From RPQJ01 sp052035645 (GTDB lineage Bacteria; Pseudomonadota; Gammaproteobacteria; Steroidobacterales; Steroidobacteraceae), in the NCBI GenBank assembly GCA_052035645.1, contig JBPOHK010000059.1:22168-86167 (forward strand): a stretch of 64,000 bases of DNA, given 5' to 3'. Shown here one piece after another: positions 16,673 to 25,085 of the stretch. The stretch's first letter is position 1. Each line of letters starts with the position of its first letter. The position numbers and the translations under genes were made by a program. The notes under the pieces were generated by a model. The model was not told the origin of the DNA. It saw only the letters and a program-made list of their open reading frames with translations, and searched no databases.

Positions 16673-18454
16673 GTGACTCACTCACCGCCGACCGGTCCCG
16701 CCACCGCGTTTCGCGACCTGGGCCTGAGCCCCGCCGTCCTCGCGGCCGTCGTCGACGCCGGCTACGAGTCGCCCTCCCCGATCCAGGAGCAGACCATCCC
16801 GGTCCTCCTCGCCGGTCGCGACATGATCGGCCAGGCCCAGACGGGCACCGGCAAGACGGCCGCTTTCGCGCTGCCGATCCTCAGCCGGATCGAGGTGCGT
16901 CGCGGTCCGCCGCAGGCGATCGTGCTGGTGCCGACCCGGGAGCTGGCGATCCAGGTGGCGGAGGCCTTCCAGCGCTACGCGGCGCAGATCCCGGGCTTCC
17001 ACGTGCTGCCGATCTATGGCGGCCAGAGCTACACGCCGCAGCTGATGAGCCTGAAGCGCGGCGCGCAGGTCGTGGTCGGTACGCCCGGCCGGGTGATGGA
17101 CCACATCAAGAAGGGCACGCTCGACCTGGTCAACGTCGCGAACCTCGTGCTCGACGAGGCCGACGAGATGCTGCAGATGGGCTTCGTCGACGACATCGAG
17201 TGGATCCTGGAGCAGACGCCGGCGACGCGGCAGGTGGCGCTGTTCTCGGCCACGCTGCCCGCGCAGATCCGCCGGATCGCGCAGAAGCACCTGAAGGATC
17301 CGGCGGAAGTCACGATCCGCAGCAAGACCAGCACGGCGGCGAACATCCGCCAGCGCTACTGGGTGGTGAGCGGCGTGCACAAGCTCGACGCGCTCACGCG
17401 CATCCTCGAGGCCGAGCCCTTCGACGGCATGCTGGTCTTCACGCGCACCAAGCAGTCGACGCTCGAGCTCGCCGAGCGCCTCGAGGCCCGCGGCTTCGCG
17501 GCCGCCGCACTGAACGGCGACATGCAGCAGAAGGAACGCGAGCGCACGGTCACCCGGCTGAAGGGCGGCCAGCTCGACATCCTCGTGGCGACGGACGTCG
17601 CCGCGCGCGGCCTCGACGTCGAGCGCATCGGGCACGTGGTCAATTACGACGTGCCCTACGACACGGACTCGTACGTGCACCGCATCGGCCGCACCGGCCG
17701 CGCCGGGCGCACGGGCGAGGCGATCCTCTTCATCACGCCGCGCGAGCGCAACATGCTGCGCTACATCGAGCGTGCCACCCGCGCGCCGCTCGAGCCGATG
17801 GACCTGCCGACGATCGCGGACGTGAACGAGCAGCGCGTCGCGAAGTTCCGCCAGCGCGTCACCGAGGCGCTCGCCGACGGCCGCGGCGAGGCCTTCCTCA
17901 GCCTGATCGAGGAGTACGAGCGCGAGCACGACGTGCCGGCCCTCGAGATCGCCGCCGCGCTGGCCGCCCTGCTGCAGGGCGGCAGCCCGCTGCTGCTGAA
18001 GGAAAAGGAGCGGGACGCGCCCGCGCCGGATCACATCGTCATCGACGATGCGGCGGACGAACCCGCCCGCCGGCCCGGCAAGAAGGAGCGCAAGCCGCGT
18101 GAACCGGCCGCGGAATCCACGGGCGGCGCGAGCGGACCCCGCCTGTCCGAGGAGGACACCGACACCTACCGGCTCGAAGTCGGGTACGTGCACGGCGTCA
18201 AGCCGGGCAACATCGTCGGCGCCATCGCCAACGTCGCGGGCCTGGCGGGCAAGGACATCGGCCACGTGGACATCCGCGAGGACCACACGTTCGTCGGCCT
18301 GCCGAAAGGCATGCCCGCAGAGATCCTGCGCGAGCTGCAGAAGACACGCGTCGCCGGCCGGATGCTGCACATGAGCATTGCCCAGCACGTGCCGCCGAAG
18401 CCGCTGCGCAAGCCGCCGAAGCGGCCGCCCGCGCACAAGCCTCGCGCACGCTAG
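16673..18454 (+). CDS. deaD: DEAD-box ATP-dependent RNA helicase, DeaD/CsdA type
   Basis: The 593-residue protein has the full helicase motif set: Q motif (FRDLGLSPAVLAAVVDAGYE), Walker A AQTGTGKTAAF, PTRELAIQV, VGTPGRVMD, the DEAD box within LVLDEADEML, SATLP, then VATDVAARGLDVERI and HRIGRTGRAG. A Lys/Arg/Glu-rich linker leads to a DbpA-type RNA-binding domain (about residues 495-570, with VGAIANVAGLAGKDIGHVDI). This matches DeaD/CsdA, which assists ribosome assembly and mRNA unwinding, especially in the cold. The GTG start at 16673 is preceded by AAAGGA. A strong hairpin lies in its leader. Confidence 0.92.
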   Translation: MTHSPPTGPATAFRDLGLSPAVLAAVVDAGYESPSPIQEQTIPVLLAGRDMIGQAQTGTGKTAAFALPILSRIEVRRGPPQAIVLVPTRELAIQVAEAFQRYAAQIPGFHVLPIYGGQSYTPQLMSLKRGAQVVVGTPGRVMDHIKKGTLDLVNVANLVLDEADEMLQMGFVDDIEWILEQTPATRQVALFSATLPAQIRRIAQKHLKDPAEVTIRSKTSTAANIRQRYWVVSGVHKLDALTRILEAEPFDGMLVFTRTKQSTLELAERLEARGFAAAALNGDMQQKERERTVTRLKGGQLDILVATDVAARGLDVERIGHVVNYDVPYDTDSYVHRIGRTGRAGRTGEAILFITPRERNMLRYIERATRAPLEPMDLPTIADVNEQRVAKFRQRVTEALADGRGEAFLSLIEEYEREHDVPALEIAAALAALLQGGSPLLLKEKERDAPAPDHIVIDDAADEPARRPGKKERKPREPAAESTGGASGPRLSEEDTDTYRLEVGYVHGVKPGNIVGAIANVAGLAGKDIGHVDIREDHTFVGLPKGMPAEILRELQKTRVAGRMLHMSIAQHVPPKPLRKPPKRPPAHKPRAR

Positions 18455-18467
18455 ACTGCCGGCGACC

Positions 18468-19697
18468 ATGGCCGGCGCGCAGCATTCCCCGACCGCATCG
18501 AACGTTCCGACGGACGCCCCCGCGCCCGCGCGTCACCTGTGCACGGACTGCGGGATCTCGCGCAGTGCCGATCCGAAGCGCTGCGGCCGCGCCTGCCAGT
18601 TCATCCGCCCGGAATACGCCGCGCTCGAGGCCCGCGTGCACGGGCGCGCCCGCGACCCCGCGCGTCCCGACGAACTGCACTTCGGTCCCTTCCGGCGCAT
18701 GCTGCGCGCTTCGCTGCGGCCGCCGCGCGAGGGGGCGCAGTGGACCGGCATCGCCACCCGGCTGGGCGAACGCCTGCTCGAGACCGGCGCCGTCGACGCG
18801 GTGCTGACGGTGGCGCCGGACCCCACGGACCGCTGGCGGCCCGTGCCCGTCCTAGTGACGCGCGCCGAGGACATGGCGCAGGCCCGCGGCATGCGCATGG
18901 GCTACGCTCCCCTGCTCGCGCTGCTCGAACCGGCACGCGCGCAAGGCCATCGCCGGGTGGCCGTCATCGGCATCCCCTGCCAGGTGTACGCACTGCGCTC
19001 CCTCGAGCGCGAGCTCGGCTTCGAGCGGCTCTACGTGATCGGCACGCCCTGCTCGGACAACACCACCACCGAGCGCTTCCATCGTTTCCTCGAGCTGCTC
19101 GCCGACGACCCGTCGACCATCACGTACCTGGAGTTCCGCGCCGACTACCACGTCGAGCTGCGCTTCAGCGACGGTCGCCGCAAGGAAGTCCCGTTCCTGC
19201 TGCTGCCGATCTCGCAGCTGCCGCCGGATTTCTTCCCGCTCACCTGCCGCACCTGCGTCGATTACACCAACGTGCTGGCCGACGTGACGGTCGGCTACAT
19301 GGGTGGCGAAGGCGAGCAGTGGCTGCTGGTGCGCAACGAGCGTGGCGAAGAACTCGTGTCGCTGCTGGGCAACGAACTCAGCACGGCGCCGCCCGGCAGC
19401 GGCGGCAAGCGCCAGGCGCACGTGAAGGCGTTCCTCGAGAACACGGTGCGGGCGGCGGGCGGCCTCCCCCCGCGCCGCATGCCGAACTTCCTGCGCCACG
19501 TCGTCGGCTGGCTGATGCCGAGGATCGGGCCGCGCGGCCTCGAATTCGCGCGCACACGCGTCGAGATGAAGGCCGTCGAGACCATCGTGCACCTGCGCCA
19601 CGCCGAGCCGCGACGCCTCAAGTCGATAGTGCCGGCGCACGTGTGGGAACTGGTGCGCCCCTACGGCCTCGCCCCCCGGGACGACGAGACGCGGTGA
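18468..19697 (+). CDS. bciB: Ferredoxin-dependent divinyl (proto)chlorophyllide 8-vinyl reductase, BciB type
   Basis: The 409-residue protein belongs to the F420 hydrogenase/dehydrogenase beta-subunit family. Iron-sulphur Cys lie in CTDCGISRSADPKRCGRACQ (about residues 25-44) and LTCRTCVDYTNVLADVTVGY (about 255-274); VIGIPCQVYALRSLE and TPCSDNTTTERFH also match. This is the BciB signature, reducing the C8 vinyl group of (proto)chlorophyllide during BChl synthesis. It starts 14 bases after deaD and is convergent with bchJ-bchE. BchE and BchJ next door support this over an F420 role. BciA is not seen. Confidence 0.88.
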   Translation: MAGAQHSPTASNVPTDAPAPARHLCTDCGISRSADPKRCGRACQFIRPEYAALEARVHGRARDPARPDELHFGPFRRMLRASLRPPREGAQWTGIATRLGERLLETGAVDAVLTVAPDPTDRWRPVPVLVTRAEDMAQARGMRMGYAPLLALLEPARAQGHRRVAVIGIPCQVYALRSLERELGFERLYVIGTPCSDNTTTERFHRFLELLADDPSTITYLEFRADYHVELRFSDGRRKEVPFLLLPISQLPPDFFPLTCRTCVDYTNVLADVTVGYMGGEGEQWLLVRNERGEELVSLLGNELSTAPPGSGGKRQAHVKAFLENTVRAAGGLPPRRMPNFLRHVVGWLMPRIGPRGLEFARTRVEMKAVETIVHLRHAEPRRLKSIVPAHVWELVRPYGLAPRDDETR

Positions 19698-19704
19698 GTC
19701 CGGC

Positions 19705-20310
19705 TCACCAGCGCACGTCGAACGCGCAGGCATCCCCGCCGCTGGCTTCGCAGGTCGTCTCGGTCACGCGCGCGGCCGGCCTCACCAGCGCGCGGAAGAG
19801 GTGCTCGAAGGTCGCCGCGTAGTAATCGCAGAGCGGCCCCGCGGCGCGGGCACCCCGGCAGACGGGGCAGCGGCGGATGCTGAAGCGCAGCGGCGCGGCG
19901 TCGCCGCCGCGCGCGAAAGTCGCGGTGAACTCGCCGCTGCCGGCGAACGTCCAGGCGTGCCGGCCGATCGCCCGCACCAGCACGCGCGCCGCGAGCGCGG
20001 CCGGCAGGAAGATCAGCAGCGACTGCACGAAGCGCGGGATGCGGTTGGCGAGCAGGTAGTCGGCGGTGAGACGACCGGCGTGCGCGCTCACCTGGGCCGC
20101 ATCGCCGGGCGCCAGCGCGGCGCGCATGGCCGTGTGCAGCGCGATCACCTCGCCCTCGTCGACCATGTCCGAGGGCGCGGCCGACAGGTACGTCGCGAGA
20201 CCGGCGGCCGCGAACACCGCGGCCGTGCGCGCCTCGCCCGAGTGGACCTGCAGCGCCTCGCCGAGGCGAATGATGGCGTTGGGGCCGATGCGGCCCGCCG
20301 CGTGGTTCAT
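19705..20310 (-). CDS. bchJ: BchJ, V4R-domain protein of bacteriochlorophyll synthesis
   Basis: The 201-residue protein starts NHAAGRIGPNAIIRLGEAL. The typical BchJ/V4R C-terminal Cys pattern is visible in RRCPVCRGARAAGPLCDYYA and ETTCEASGGDACAFDV. BchJ was first described as the 4-vinyl reductase. Later work suggests it assists substrate handling in the Mg-porphyrin steps, while BciA or BciB does the reduction. It is downstream of bchE on the same strand, 27 bases after the bchE stop, and is its expected operon partner. The gene looks intact. Confidence 0.88.
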   Translation of the reverse strand: MNHAAGRIGPNAIIRLGEALQVHSGEARTAAVFAAAGLATYLSAAPSDMVDEGEVIALHTAMRAALAPGDAAQVSAHAGRLTADYLLANRIPRFVQSLLIFLPAALAARVLVRAIGRHAWTFAGSGEFTATFARGGDAAPLRFSIRRCPVCRGARAAGPLCDYYAATFEHLFRALVRPAARVTETTCEASGGDACAFDVRW

Positions 20311-20337
20311 GTCGCGGACCGGCGTGGGGCCGCTCGC

Positions 20338-21984
20338 CTAGCGCTCGGCGAGGGCCGCCTCTTCCTCGGTCATCTGCTGGTCGCCGCCGCCGCAGGCCAT
20401 GACCTTGACCGGCACCTTCACCGGGCGGCGGCCCGGGAAGCGGCCCTTGCCCTTGTAGTCGACGTCCGCCGCCAGGTCCGGGCGCTCCTGCTTGAGCGAC
20501 GCGATCTGCTCGGCGTTGAGCACCTTGCTCTCGTCGAAGCCGAGGTCCCATTCGGCATTCATGCCGTTGAACTTCAGGCGCTCGAGGTCGTAGAACTTCT
20601 TGGTCCAGGTGGTCTTGGCGAAGGCCTTGAGGCAGCCCATCAGGTACTTGCGCTTGAACGAATCCTTCTGCCAGGGGTAGGAGAAGAAGCTCTTCAGCAT
20701 GTAGAAGCGCGCGTAGTTGCGCATCACGCCCTTCAGCACCTGGTCGCGCGTCATCTCCTCGGGCTGGATGATCGGGGTCACGAAGTTGTACTTGGCGTAG
20801 TCGCGCACCTCGACCTTGTCGCCCAGCTCTTCGAACAGCTCGGCGAACGGCCACGGCGTGTACATGTTCCAGTTCGCCATGTCCGGCTTCCAGTCCTGCG
20901 CCAGCCGGTAGGTCTCCTCGATAGTCTCCGGCGTCTCGTTCTCGAGGCCCATGATGAACTGGGCCTCGGCCACCATGCCGGCGTCCTTGATGAGCTTGAT
21001 GGCGAGCTTGTTCTCCTCGATGGTCGTTTCCTTGCGGAAGCGGTCGAGCTTCAGCTGCGCCGCGGCCTCGGTGCCGAGCGAGACGTGCACGAGGCCCGCC
21101 TTGCGGAACATGGGCAGCAGGTCGCGGTCGCGCAGGATGTCGGTGACACGCGTGTTGATGCCCCACTTCACCGGCAGGTCGCGCCGGATCTGTTCCTCGC
21201 ACAGGGCGATGAACTTCTTGCGATTGATCGTCGGCTCCTCGTCCGCGAGGATGAAGAACCCGACCTGGTGCTCGCGCACCAGCACCTCGATCTCGTCCAC
21301 GAACTTGACCGGGTCGCGCGTGCGGTACTTGCGCCAGAACTTCCACTGCGAGCAGAAGCGGCAGGTGAACGGGCAGCCGCGCGCGAAGTTCGGCACGGCC
21401 ACGCGGCAATTGAGCGGGATGTAGATGTACTTGTCCCACTCGAGCAGCGACCAGTCCGGGGTCAGCGAGTCGAGGTCGCGGATCACCGGGCGCGCCGGCG
21501 TCGCGACGAGCTTGCCTTCCTCGAGGAAGGCGATGCCCTGGATCTCGCGGCGCCGGGCGACGTGCGTGCCGTCCTGGATCGCGGTCATCAGCTCGACGGC
21601 GATCTCCTCGCCCTCGCCGCGCACGATGTAGTCGACGGCGCCGCACTCCGAGAGCACCTGCGCGTACATGAAGGTCGGGTGGATGCCGCCGAGCACCGTC
21701 ACGCAGTCCGGCGCCTCGCGCTTGGCGATCTCGAGCGTCTTCTGGGACTGGTAGATCATCGGCGTGATGGCCGTGGTGAGCACCACGTCCGGCGCGTTCG
21801 CGCGGATCAGCTCGGCCAGCTTGTCGTCCGGGATGTCGTTGGTCATCGCGTCGACGAAGCGGACGTTGCTGATGCCGGCGTGCTTCAATGCCCCGCCGAT
21901 GTACGCGACCCAGCCGGGCGGCCAGTTGCCCGCGATCTCCGCGCCACCACAGTGATAGTTCGGCTGGATCATCAGGACGCGCAT
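20338..21984 (-). CDS. bchE: BchE, anaerobic Mg-protoporphyrin IX monomethyl ester cyclase (radical SAM, B12)
   Basis: The 548-residue protein begins MRVLMIQPNYHCGGAEIAGN, a typical BchE start. An N-terminal cobalamin-binding region (about residues 1-150) is followed by the radical-SAM cluster motif CPFTCRFC (C-x3-C-x2-C, about 196-203) in RGCPFTCRFCSQWKFW. The oxygen-independent cyclase builds the isocyclic E ring of BChl. The aerobic AcsF enzyme is not in this window. The ATG at 21984 was chosen because the family starts at the Rossmann-like MIQPNY. The gene looks intact and is followed by bchJ. A PpsR-like box lies about 90-105 bases upstream. Confidence 0.93.
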   Translation of the reverse strand: MRVLMIQPNYHCGGAEIAGNWPPGWVAYIGGALKHAGISNVRFVDAMTNDIPDDKLAELIRANAPDVVLTTAITPMIYQSQKTLEIAKREAPDCVTVLGGIHPTFMYAQVLSECGAVDYIVRGEGEEIAVELMTAIQDGTHVARRREIQGIAFLEEGKLVATPARPVIRDLDSLTPDWSLLEWDKYIYIPLNCRVAVPNFARGCPFTCRFCSQWKFWRKYRTRDPVKFVDEIEVLVREHQVGFFILADEEPTINRKKFIALCEEQIRRDLPVKWGINTRVTDILRDRDLLPMFRKAGLVHVSLGTEAAAQLKLDRFRKETTIEENKLAIKLIKDAGMVAEAQFIMGLENETPETIEETYRLAQDWKPDMANWNMYTPWPFAELFEELGDKVEVRDYAKYNFVTPIIQPEEMTRDQVLKGVMRNYARFYMLKSFFSYPWQKDSFKRKYLMGCLKAFAKTTWTKKFYDLERLKFNGMNAEWDLGFDESKVLNAEQIASLKQERPDLAADVDYKGKGRFPGRRPVKVPVKVMACGGGDQQMTEEEAALAER

Positions 21985-22071
21985 GTGTGTGTTCCCCGGG
22001 TGCGGCAGGCGGCGACGGAAACCGCGCATCCCGCGCGGGCCCCAACCGTCATATAAAGTAGACACATCGAC

Positions 22072-22089
22072 TGTTCGTTCCGATTGACG
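22072..22089. promoter_or_regulatory. Predicted PpsR/CrtJ box upstream of bchE
   Basis: TGT-N12-ACG (22072-22089), read as CGT-N12-ACA on the bchE strand, is one base off the PpsR/CrtJ consensus TGT-N12-ACA. The same variant occurs at bchG and bchF. A -10-like TATATG lies downstream of it on the bchE strand. The site also touches the start of the divergent hydrolase gene, so one bound repressor could affect both. Confidence 0.5.
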
Positions 22090-22092
22090 TTA

Positions 22093-22917
22093 ATGCCCCC
22101 GACCCCCGCGAGCAAGCCGCGATTGAACCCACTGCGGTATGTACTTACCTGCGGGCTGCTGCTGCTTTCCACGCTGGTGACGGCGCAGCCGCGCACGTTG
22201 GAAATGACGCTCGGCGGCCGCAGCACGCCGGTCGACTTGTTCGCCCCCACGGCAAACGGGACGATTCCCATTCGCGGCGCGGTGATCATCGCGCACGGCT
22301 TCACGCGCGACCGACACACGATGACGGGGCACGCCGTCGCGCTCGCGCACGAAGGGTACTGGGTGATCGTGCCCGACCTCCCGTACACCATGGACTCGCG
22401 CGACAACGCGCGCGCGCTGCGCGACCTGATCGCGGCCCTGCGACGGGGCGCCGCCGGGCCGGCGCTGGAGCGCATCGTGCTCGTCGGCTACTCGGCGGGC
22501 GGCCTGTCGACGCTGCTGGCGGCGAACGCGCCGGGAGTCATCGGTTACGTGGGTCTCGATCCGTTCGATCGGCCGGGTCACGTCGGGCTCGACGCGGCGC
22601 GGGTGCTCGCGACGCCGACCTACCTGCTGCGCGGCCCCTCGTCCTTCTGCAATGCGTATTCGATCGCGGAGCCCTGGGTATCGGCGCTGCCGCACCTCGT
22701 GCAGGACCGCCGGCTCGCGCAGGCGAGCCACTGCGACTTCGAGTCGGACACCGACTGGATCTGCGAAGCCGCGTGCGGCTCCGTCGACCCGCATCGCCAG
22801 GCGGCGGTGCGTCAGTTCATCCTCGCGGCGGTGAAGGAATTGTCAGCGGGCCCGCAGGTCGCGGGCACGGCTCGCCAGGTCCAGCAGGTGCCCGGCCAGC
22901 CCGAGCAGCAGCCATAG
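22093..22917 (+). CDS. Secreted alpha/beta hydrolase (chlorophyllase/dienelactone hydrolase-like)
   Basis: The 274-residue protein has an N-terminal signal sequence (hydrophobic LTCGLLLLSTLVTA, about residues 17-32). The nucleophile elbow is GYSAGG (about residue 135), with AVIIAHGFTRDRHTM near the oxyanion hole. An Asp (YVGLDPFDRPG) and a late His (ASHCDFESD) complete a likely triad. It diverges from bchE and sits inside the BChl gene region. Chlorophyllases are relatives, so hydrolysis of a tetrapyrrole ester is conceivable but unproven. The ATG at 22093 is chosen; a TTG opens 9 bases earlier. Its 3' end overlaps the convergent orf93 by 75 bases. Confidence 0.72.
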   Translation: MPPTPASKPRLNPLRYVLTCGLLLLSTLVTAQPRTLEMTLGGRSTPVDLFAPTANGTIPIRGAVIIAHGFTRDRHTMTGHAVALAHEGYWVIVPDLPYTMDSRDNARALRDLIAALRRGAAGPALERIVLVGYSAGGLSTLLAANAPGVIGYVGLDPFDRPGHVGLDAARVLATPTYLLRGPSSFCNAYSIAEPWVSALPHLVQDRRLAQASHCDFESDTDWICEAACGSVDPHRQAAVRQFILAAVKELSAGPQVAGTARQVQQVPGQPEQQP

Positions 22918-23124
22918 CGAGCAGTGCGCGAGCCCGGCGCCCGTCAGCGCCGCCCGCAGCGCCATGAGCAGGCAGGCTCCGGCGAGCAGGTTCGGCAGCA
23001 GCCGCAGCGGCGCGATCGGCAGCCGCCCGGCACGATGCAGGAGCGCGAGCAGGATGGCCTCGGCGCCCATCAGCAGCAGGATCAGGTCGACCACCCGACC
23101 GCTGGCATAGAGGGTCTCGATCAC
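22843..23124 (-). CDS. Small membrane protein (orf93), last gene of the bchG operon
   Basis: The 93-residue protein has two or three hydrophobic stretches (LILLLMGAEAILLALLH, LRLLPNLLAGACLLMALRAA, SLWLLLGLAGHLLDLA) and a basic C-terminus. No family is recognised. It lies 34 bases after orf65 and continues the bchG-pucC-like-bchP-tspO direction, so it is probably co-transcribed. A membrane role linked to pigment or the photosynthetic membrane is possible but only by association. Its end overlaps the convergent hydrolase gene by 75 bases. Confidence 0.6.
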   Translation of the reverse strand: MIETLYASGRVVDLILLLMGAEAILLALLHRAGRLPIAPLRLLPNLLAGACLLMALRAALTGAGLAHCSLWLLLGLAGHLLDLASRARDLRAR

Positions 23125-23158
23125 GGCGGTCGCACCGCGTCCCGCGGGACGCGCCGGG

Positions 23159-23356
23159 TCAGTGATCGAAGCGACCGAATGCCGCGTCGAGCGTACGGTC
23201 GACGAACGTGCGCATGCGCTCCACCAGCGACGCCGGCGCGCGTGTCGCGGCCGCGCGCAGCGGCTGCCCCTCCATCGATTGCGGCCGTGCGTACGTGTCC
23301 TGCGCCGACATGGTCTGCGGCGTGGACGAGTCGACTCTCTGCAAGGTCCCCAGCAT
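23159..23356 (-). CDS. Small hypothetical protein (orf65) between tspO and orf93
   Basis: The 65-residue protein is polar at the N-terminus, with a likely amphipathic helix at the end (LVERMRTFVDRTLDAAFGRF). The ATG at 23356 is preceded by GGGAGAA at good spacing, and the gene begins 14 bases after the tspO stop; both support a real gene. No family is recognised. Membership of a bchG-bchP-tspO operon suggests a small partner or regulator in pigment metabolism (inference). Confidence 0.55.
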   Translation of the reverse strand: MLGTLQRVDSSTPQTMSAQDTYARPQSMEGQPLRAAATRAPASLVERMRTFVDRTLDAAFGRFDH

Positions 23357-23370
23357 CGTTGTTCTCCCTG

Positions 23371-23871
23371 TCATGCCCCGGCGTGCGGCGACGGATTCAA
23401 CTGGACGATCGTGTAGTTGAGCACCGCCGCGAAGCTCACCCACGCCAGATACGGAAGCAGCAGCGACGCGGCCGCGCGCGAGCGCGGCCACGTCAGGATC
23501 ACCAGCAACAGCACCGACGCCCACAGCAGCGGCACCTCGAGCAGGGCCCAGTCGGGCCGCTGCAGCGTGAAGAACAGCAGGCTCCACGCCATGTTGCAGG
23601 CGCCGTTCAGCAGGAACGCGCCGACCAGCAGTCGACGGCCTCCCGCGCCCGGCGTCGCGCGCCAGCCCTGCACCGCGGCGATCGCGGTGAGCACGAAGAT
23701 GAGCGTCCAGGCGGGTCCGAACAGCCAGTCCGGCGGCTGCCACGACGGCTTCACGAGGTCGAAGTACCACGGCCCGAGGTTGGTCAGCAGCGTGCCCGCA
23801 CCGGCGACCGCCGTGGTCACCGCGCCGGCGACGATCCAGTGGACGGGGCTCGCGGGCACGGGTCGCCTCAT
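23371..23871 (-). CDS. tspO: TspO/MBR-family tryptophan-rich sensory protein
   Basis: The 166-residue membrane protein has five hydrophobic segments. TspO hallmarks are WYFDLVKPSWQPPDWLFGPAW near residues 33-53, GACNMAWSLLFF and YLAWVSFAAVLNYTIVQLN at the end. In Rhodobacter, TspO is an outer-membrane porphyrin-binding protein that tunes photosynthesis gene expression through the PpsR/AppA pathway. Here its ATG overlaps the bchP stop (ATGA), so it is co-translated with BChl genes, and ppsR is encoded nearby. The gene looks intact. Confidence 0.92.
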   Translation of the reverse strand: MRRPVPASPVHWIVAGAVTTAVAGAGTLLTNLGPWYFDLVKPSWQPPDWLFGPAWTLIFVLTAIAAVQGWRATPGAGGRRLLVGAFLLNGACNMAWSLLFFTLQRPDWALLEVPLLWASVLLLVILTWPRSRAAASLLLPYLAWVSFAAVLNYTIVQLNPSPHAGA

Positions 23872-25085
23872 GTGCGCGCCATTCCCATCAGGTGCGCGAG
23901 GTCCTTGAAGAAGATGCGCACGTGCGCCATCGGCCGCCGCCGCACCAGTTCCTTGTGCATGTACGACTGCCAGGTGAGCTGCTGCACGTCCGGGTCGCGG
24001 CAGATCTTCACGAACTGCTCGCGCCGCTTGTCGCTCGAGTACCAGAAGCGCTGCAGCAGCCCGAGGATGAAGAACACGCGCCCGTGCGCCTTCATGAATC
24101 GCTCGCGGGCCGTGCGCAGCTGCGCCACGTCGCCCGTGGCGAGGAATGCCTCGACGGCCTGTCCGGCGAGCCGGCCGCCGGTCATCGCGTAGTAGATGCC
24201 CTCGCCCGACGCCGGAGCGACCACGCCCGAGGCGTCGCCCGCGAGGATCACGTCGCGACCGTCGTCCCAGCGCCGCAGCGGCTTGAGCGGGATCGGGGCG
24301 CCTTCGCGGCGCACGGTCTCGACCCCGTCGAGGCCGATCTGGGCACGCAGGTCGGCCACGGCCGTGCGCAGCGAGAACCCCTTGCGGGCACTGCCGACGC
24401 CGATGCTGACCGTGTCGCCGTGCGGGAAGACCCAGCCGTAGAAATCCGGCGAGATCCTGCCCTGGTAGTAGACGTCGCAGCGCGTGCCCTCGTAGTCGGC
24501 GACGCCGCGCGCCGGCGCCCGCACGATCTCGTGGTAGGCGGCCACGTACTCGATCCGGTCGGCGCCCGGGATGCACTGCTCGCGCACCGCCGAGTTCGCG
24601 CCGTCGGCGCCGATCACCGCGCGGGCACGGACCTTGCGCTCCACCGTCGCACCGTCGTCGAGCGTCACGCGATAGCACACCACCGCCACGCCGTCGGCGT
24701 CGCGCTCGATCTTCTGGTAGGCGCCGGTCGCGCGCACGGCGCCGGACGCCGCCGCGCGCTCGCGGAGCCACTCGTCGAAGGTGGCGCGATCGACCATGCC
24801 GACGAAACCGCCGTCGATGGGCATGTCCACGCGCTGGTCACGGGGCGAGACCATGCGGGCCGCGGTGATGCGCGCGACCAGCAGCGACTCCGGCACGTCG
24901 AACTCGCGCAGCAGGCGCGGCGGCACCGCGCCGCCGCAGGGCTTGATGCGGCCGGCCTTGTCGAGCAACAGCACGCTGCGGCCGACGCGCGCGAGGTCCC
25001 ACGCGGCCGTCGCGCCGGCAGGCCCGCCGCCGACGACCACGACGTCGAAGGGCTCCCCGTTGGTCGAGCGGAGTTCGTCGTTCAT
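23868..25085 (-). CDS. bchP: BchP, geranylgeranyl reductase
   Basis: The 405-residue flavoprotein has a Rossmann motif (FDVVVVGGGPAGATAAWDLA, about residues 18-37). Geranylgeranyl-reductase features include KPCGGAVPPRLL, the GD motif AVIGADGANSAVR and the FAD contact LAGDASGVVAPASGEGIYYA. It reduces the geranylgeranyl tail of BChl to phytyl. It is the third gene of the bchG operon: its start overlaps the PucC-like stop and its stop overlaps tspO, both by ATGA. It looks intact and full length. The enzyme is a peripheral membrane protein using NADPH. Confidence 0.94.
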   Translation of the reverse strand: MNDELRSTNGEPFDVVVVGGGPAGATAAWDLARVGRSVLLLDKAGRIKPCGGAVPPRLLREFDVPESLLVARITAARMVSPRDQRVDMPIDGGFVGMVDRATFDEWLRERAAASGAVRATGAYQKIERDADGVAVVCYRVTLDDGATVERKVRARAVIGADGANSAVREQCIPGADRIEYVAAYHEIVRAPARGVADYEGTRCDVYYQGRISPDFYGWVFPHGDTVSIGVGSARKGFSLRTAVADLRAQIGLDGVETVRREGAPIPLKPLRRWDDGRDVILAGDASGVVAPASGEGIYYAMTGGRLAGQAVEAFLATGDVAQLRTARERFMKAHGRVFFILGLLQRFWYSSDKRREQFVKICRDPDVQQLTWQSYMHKELVRRRPMAHVRIFFKDLAHLMGMART

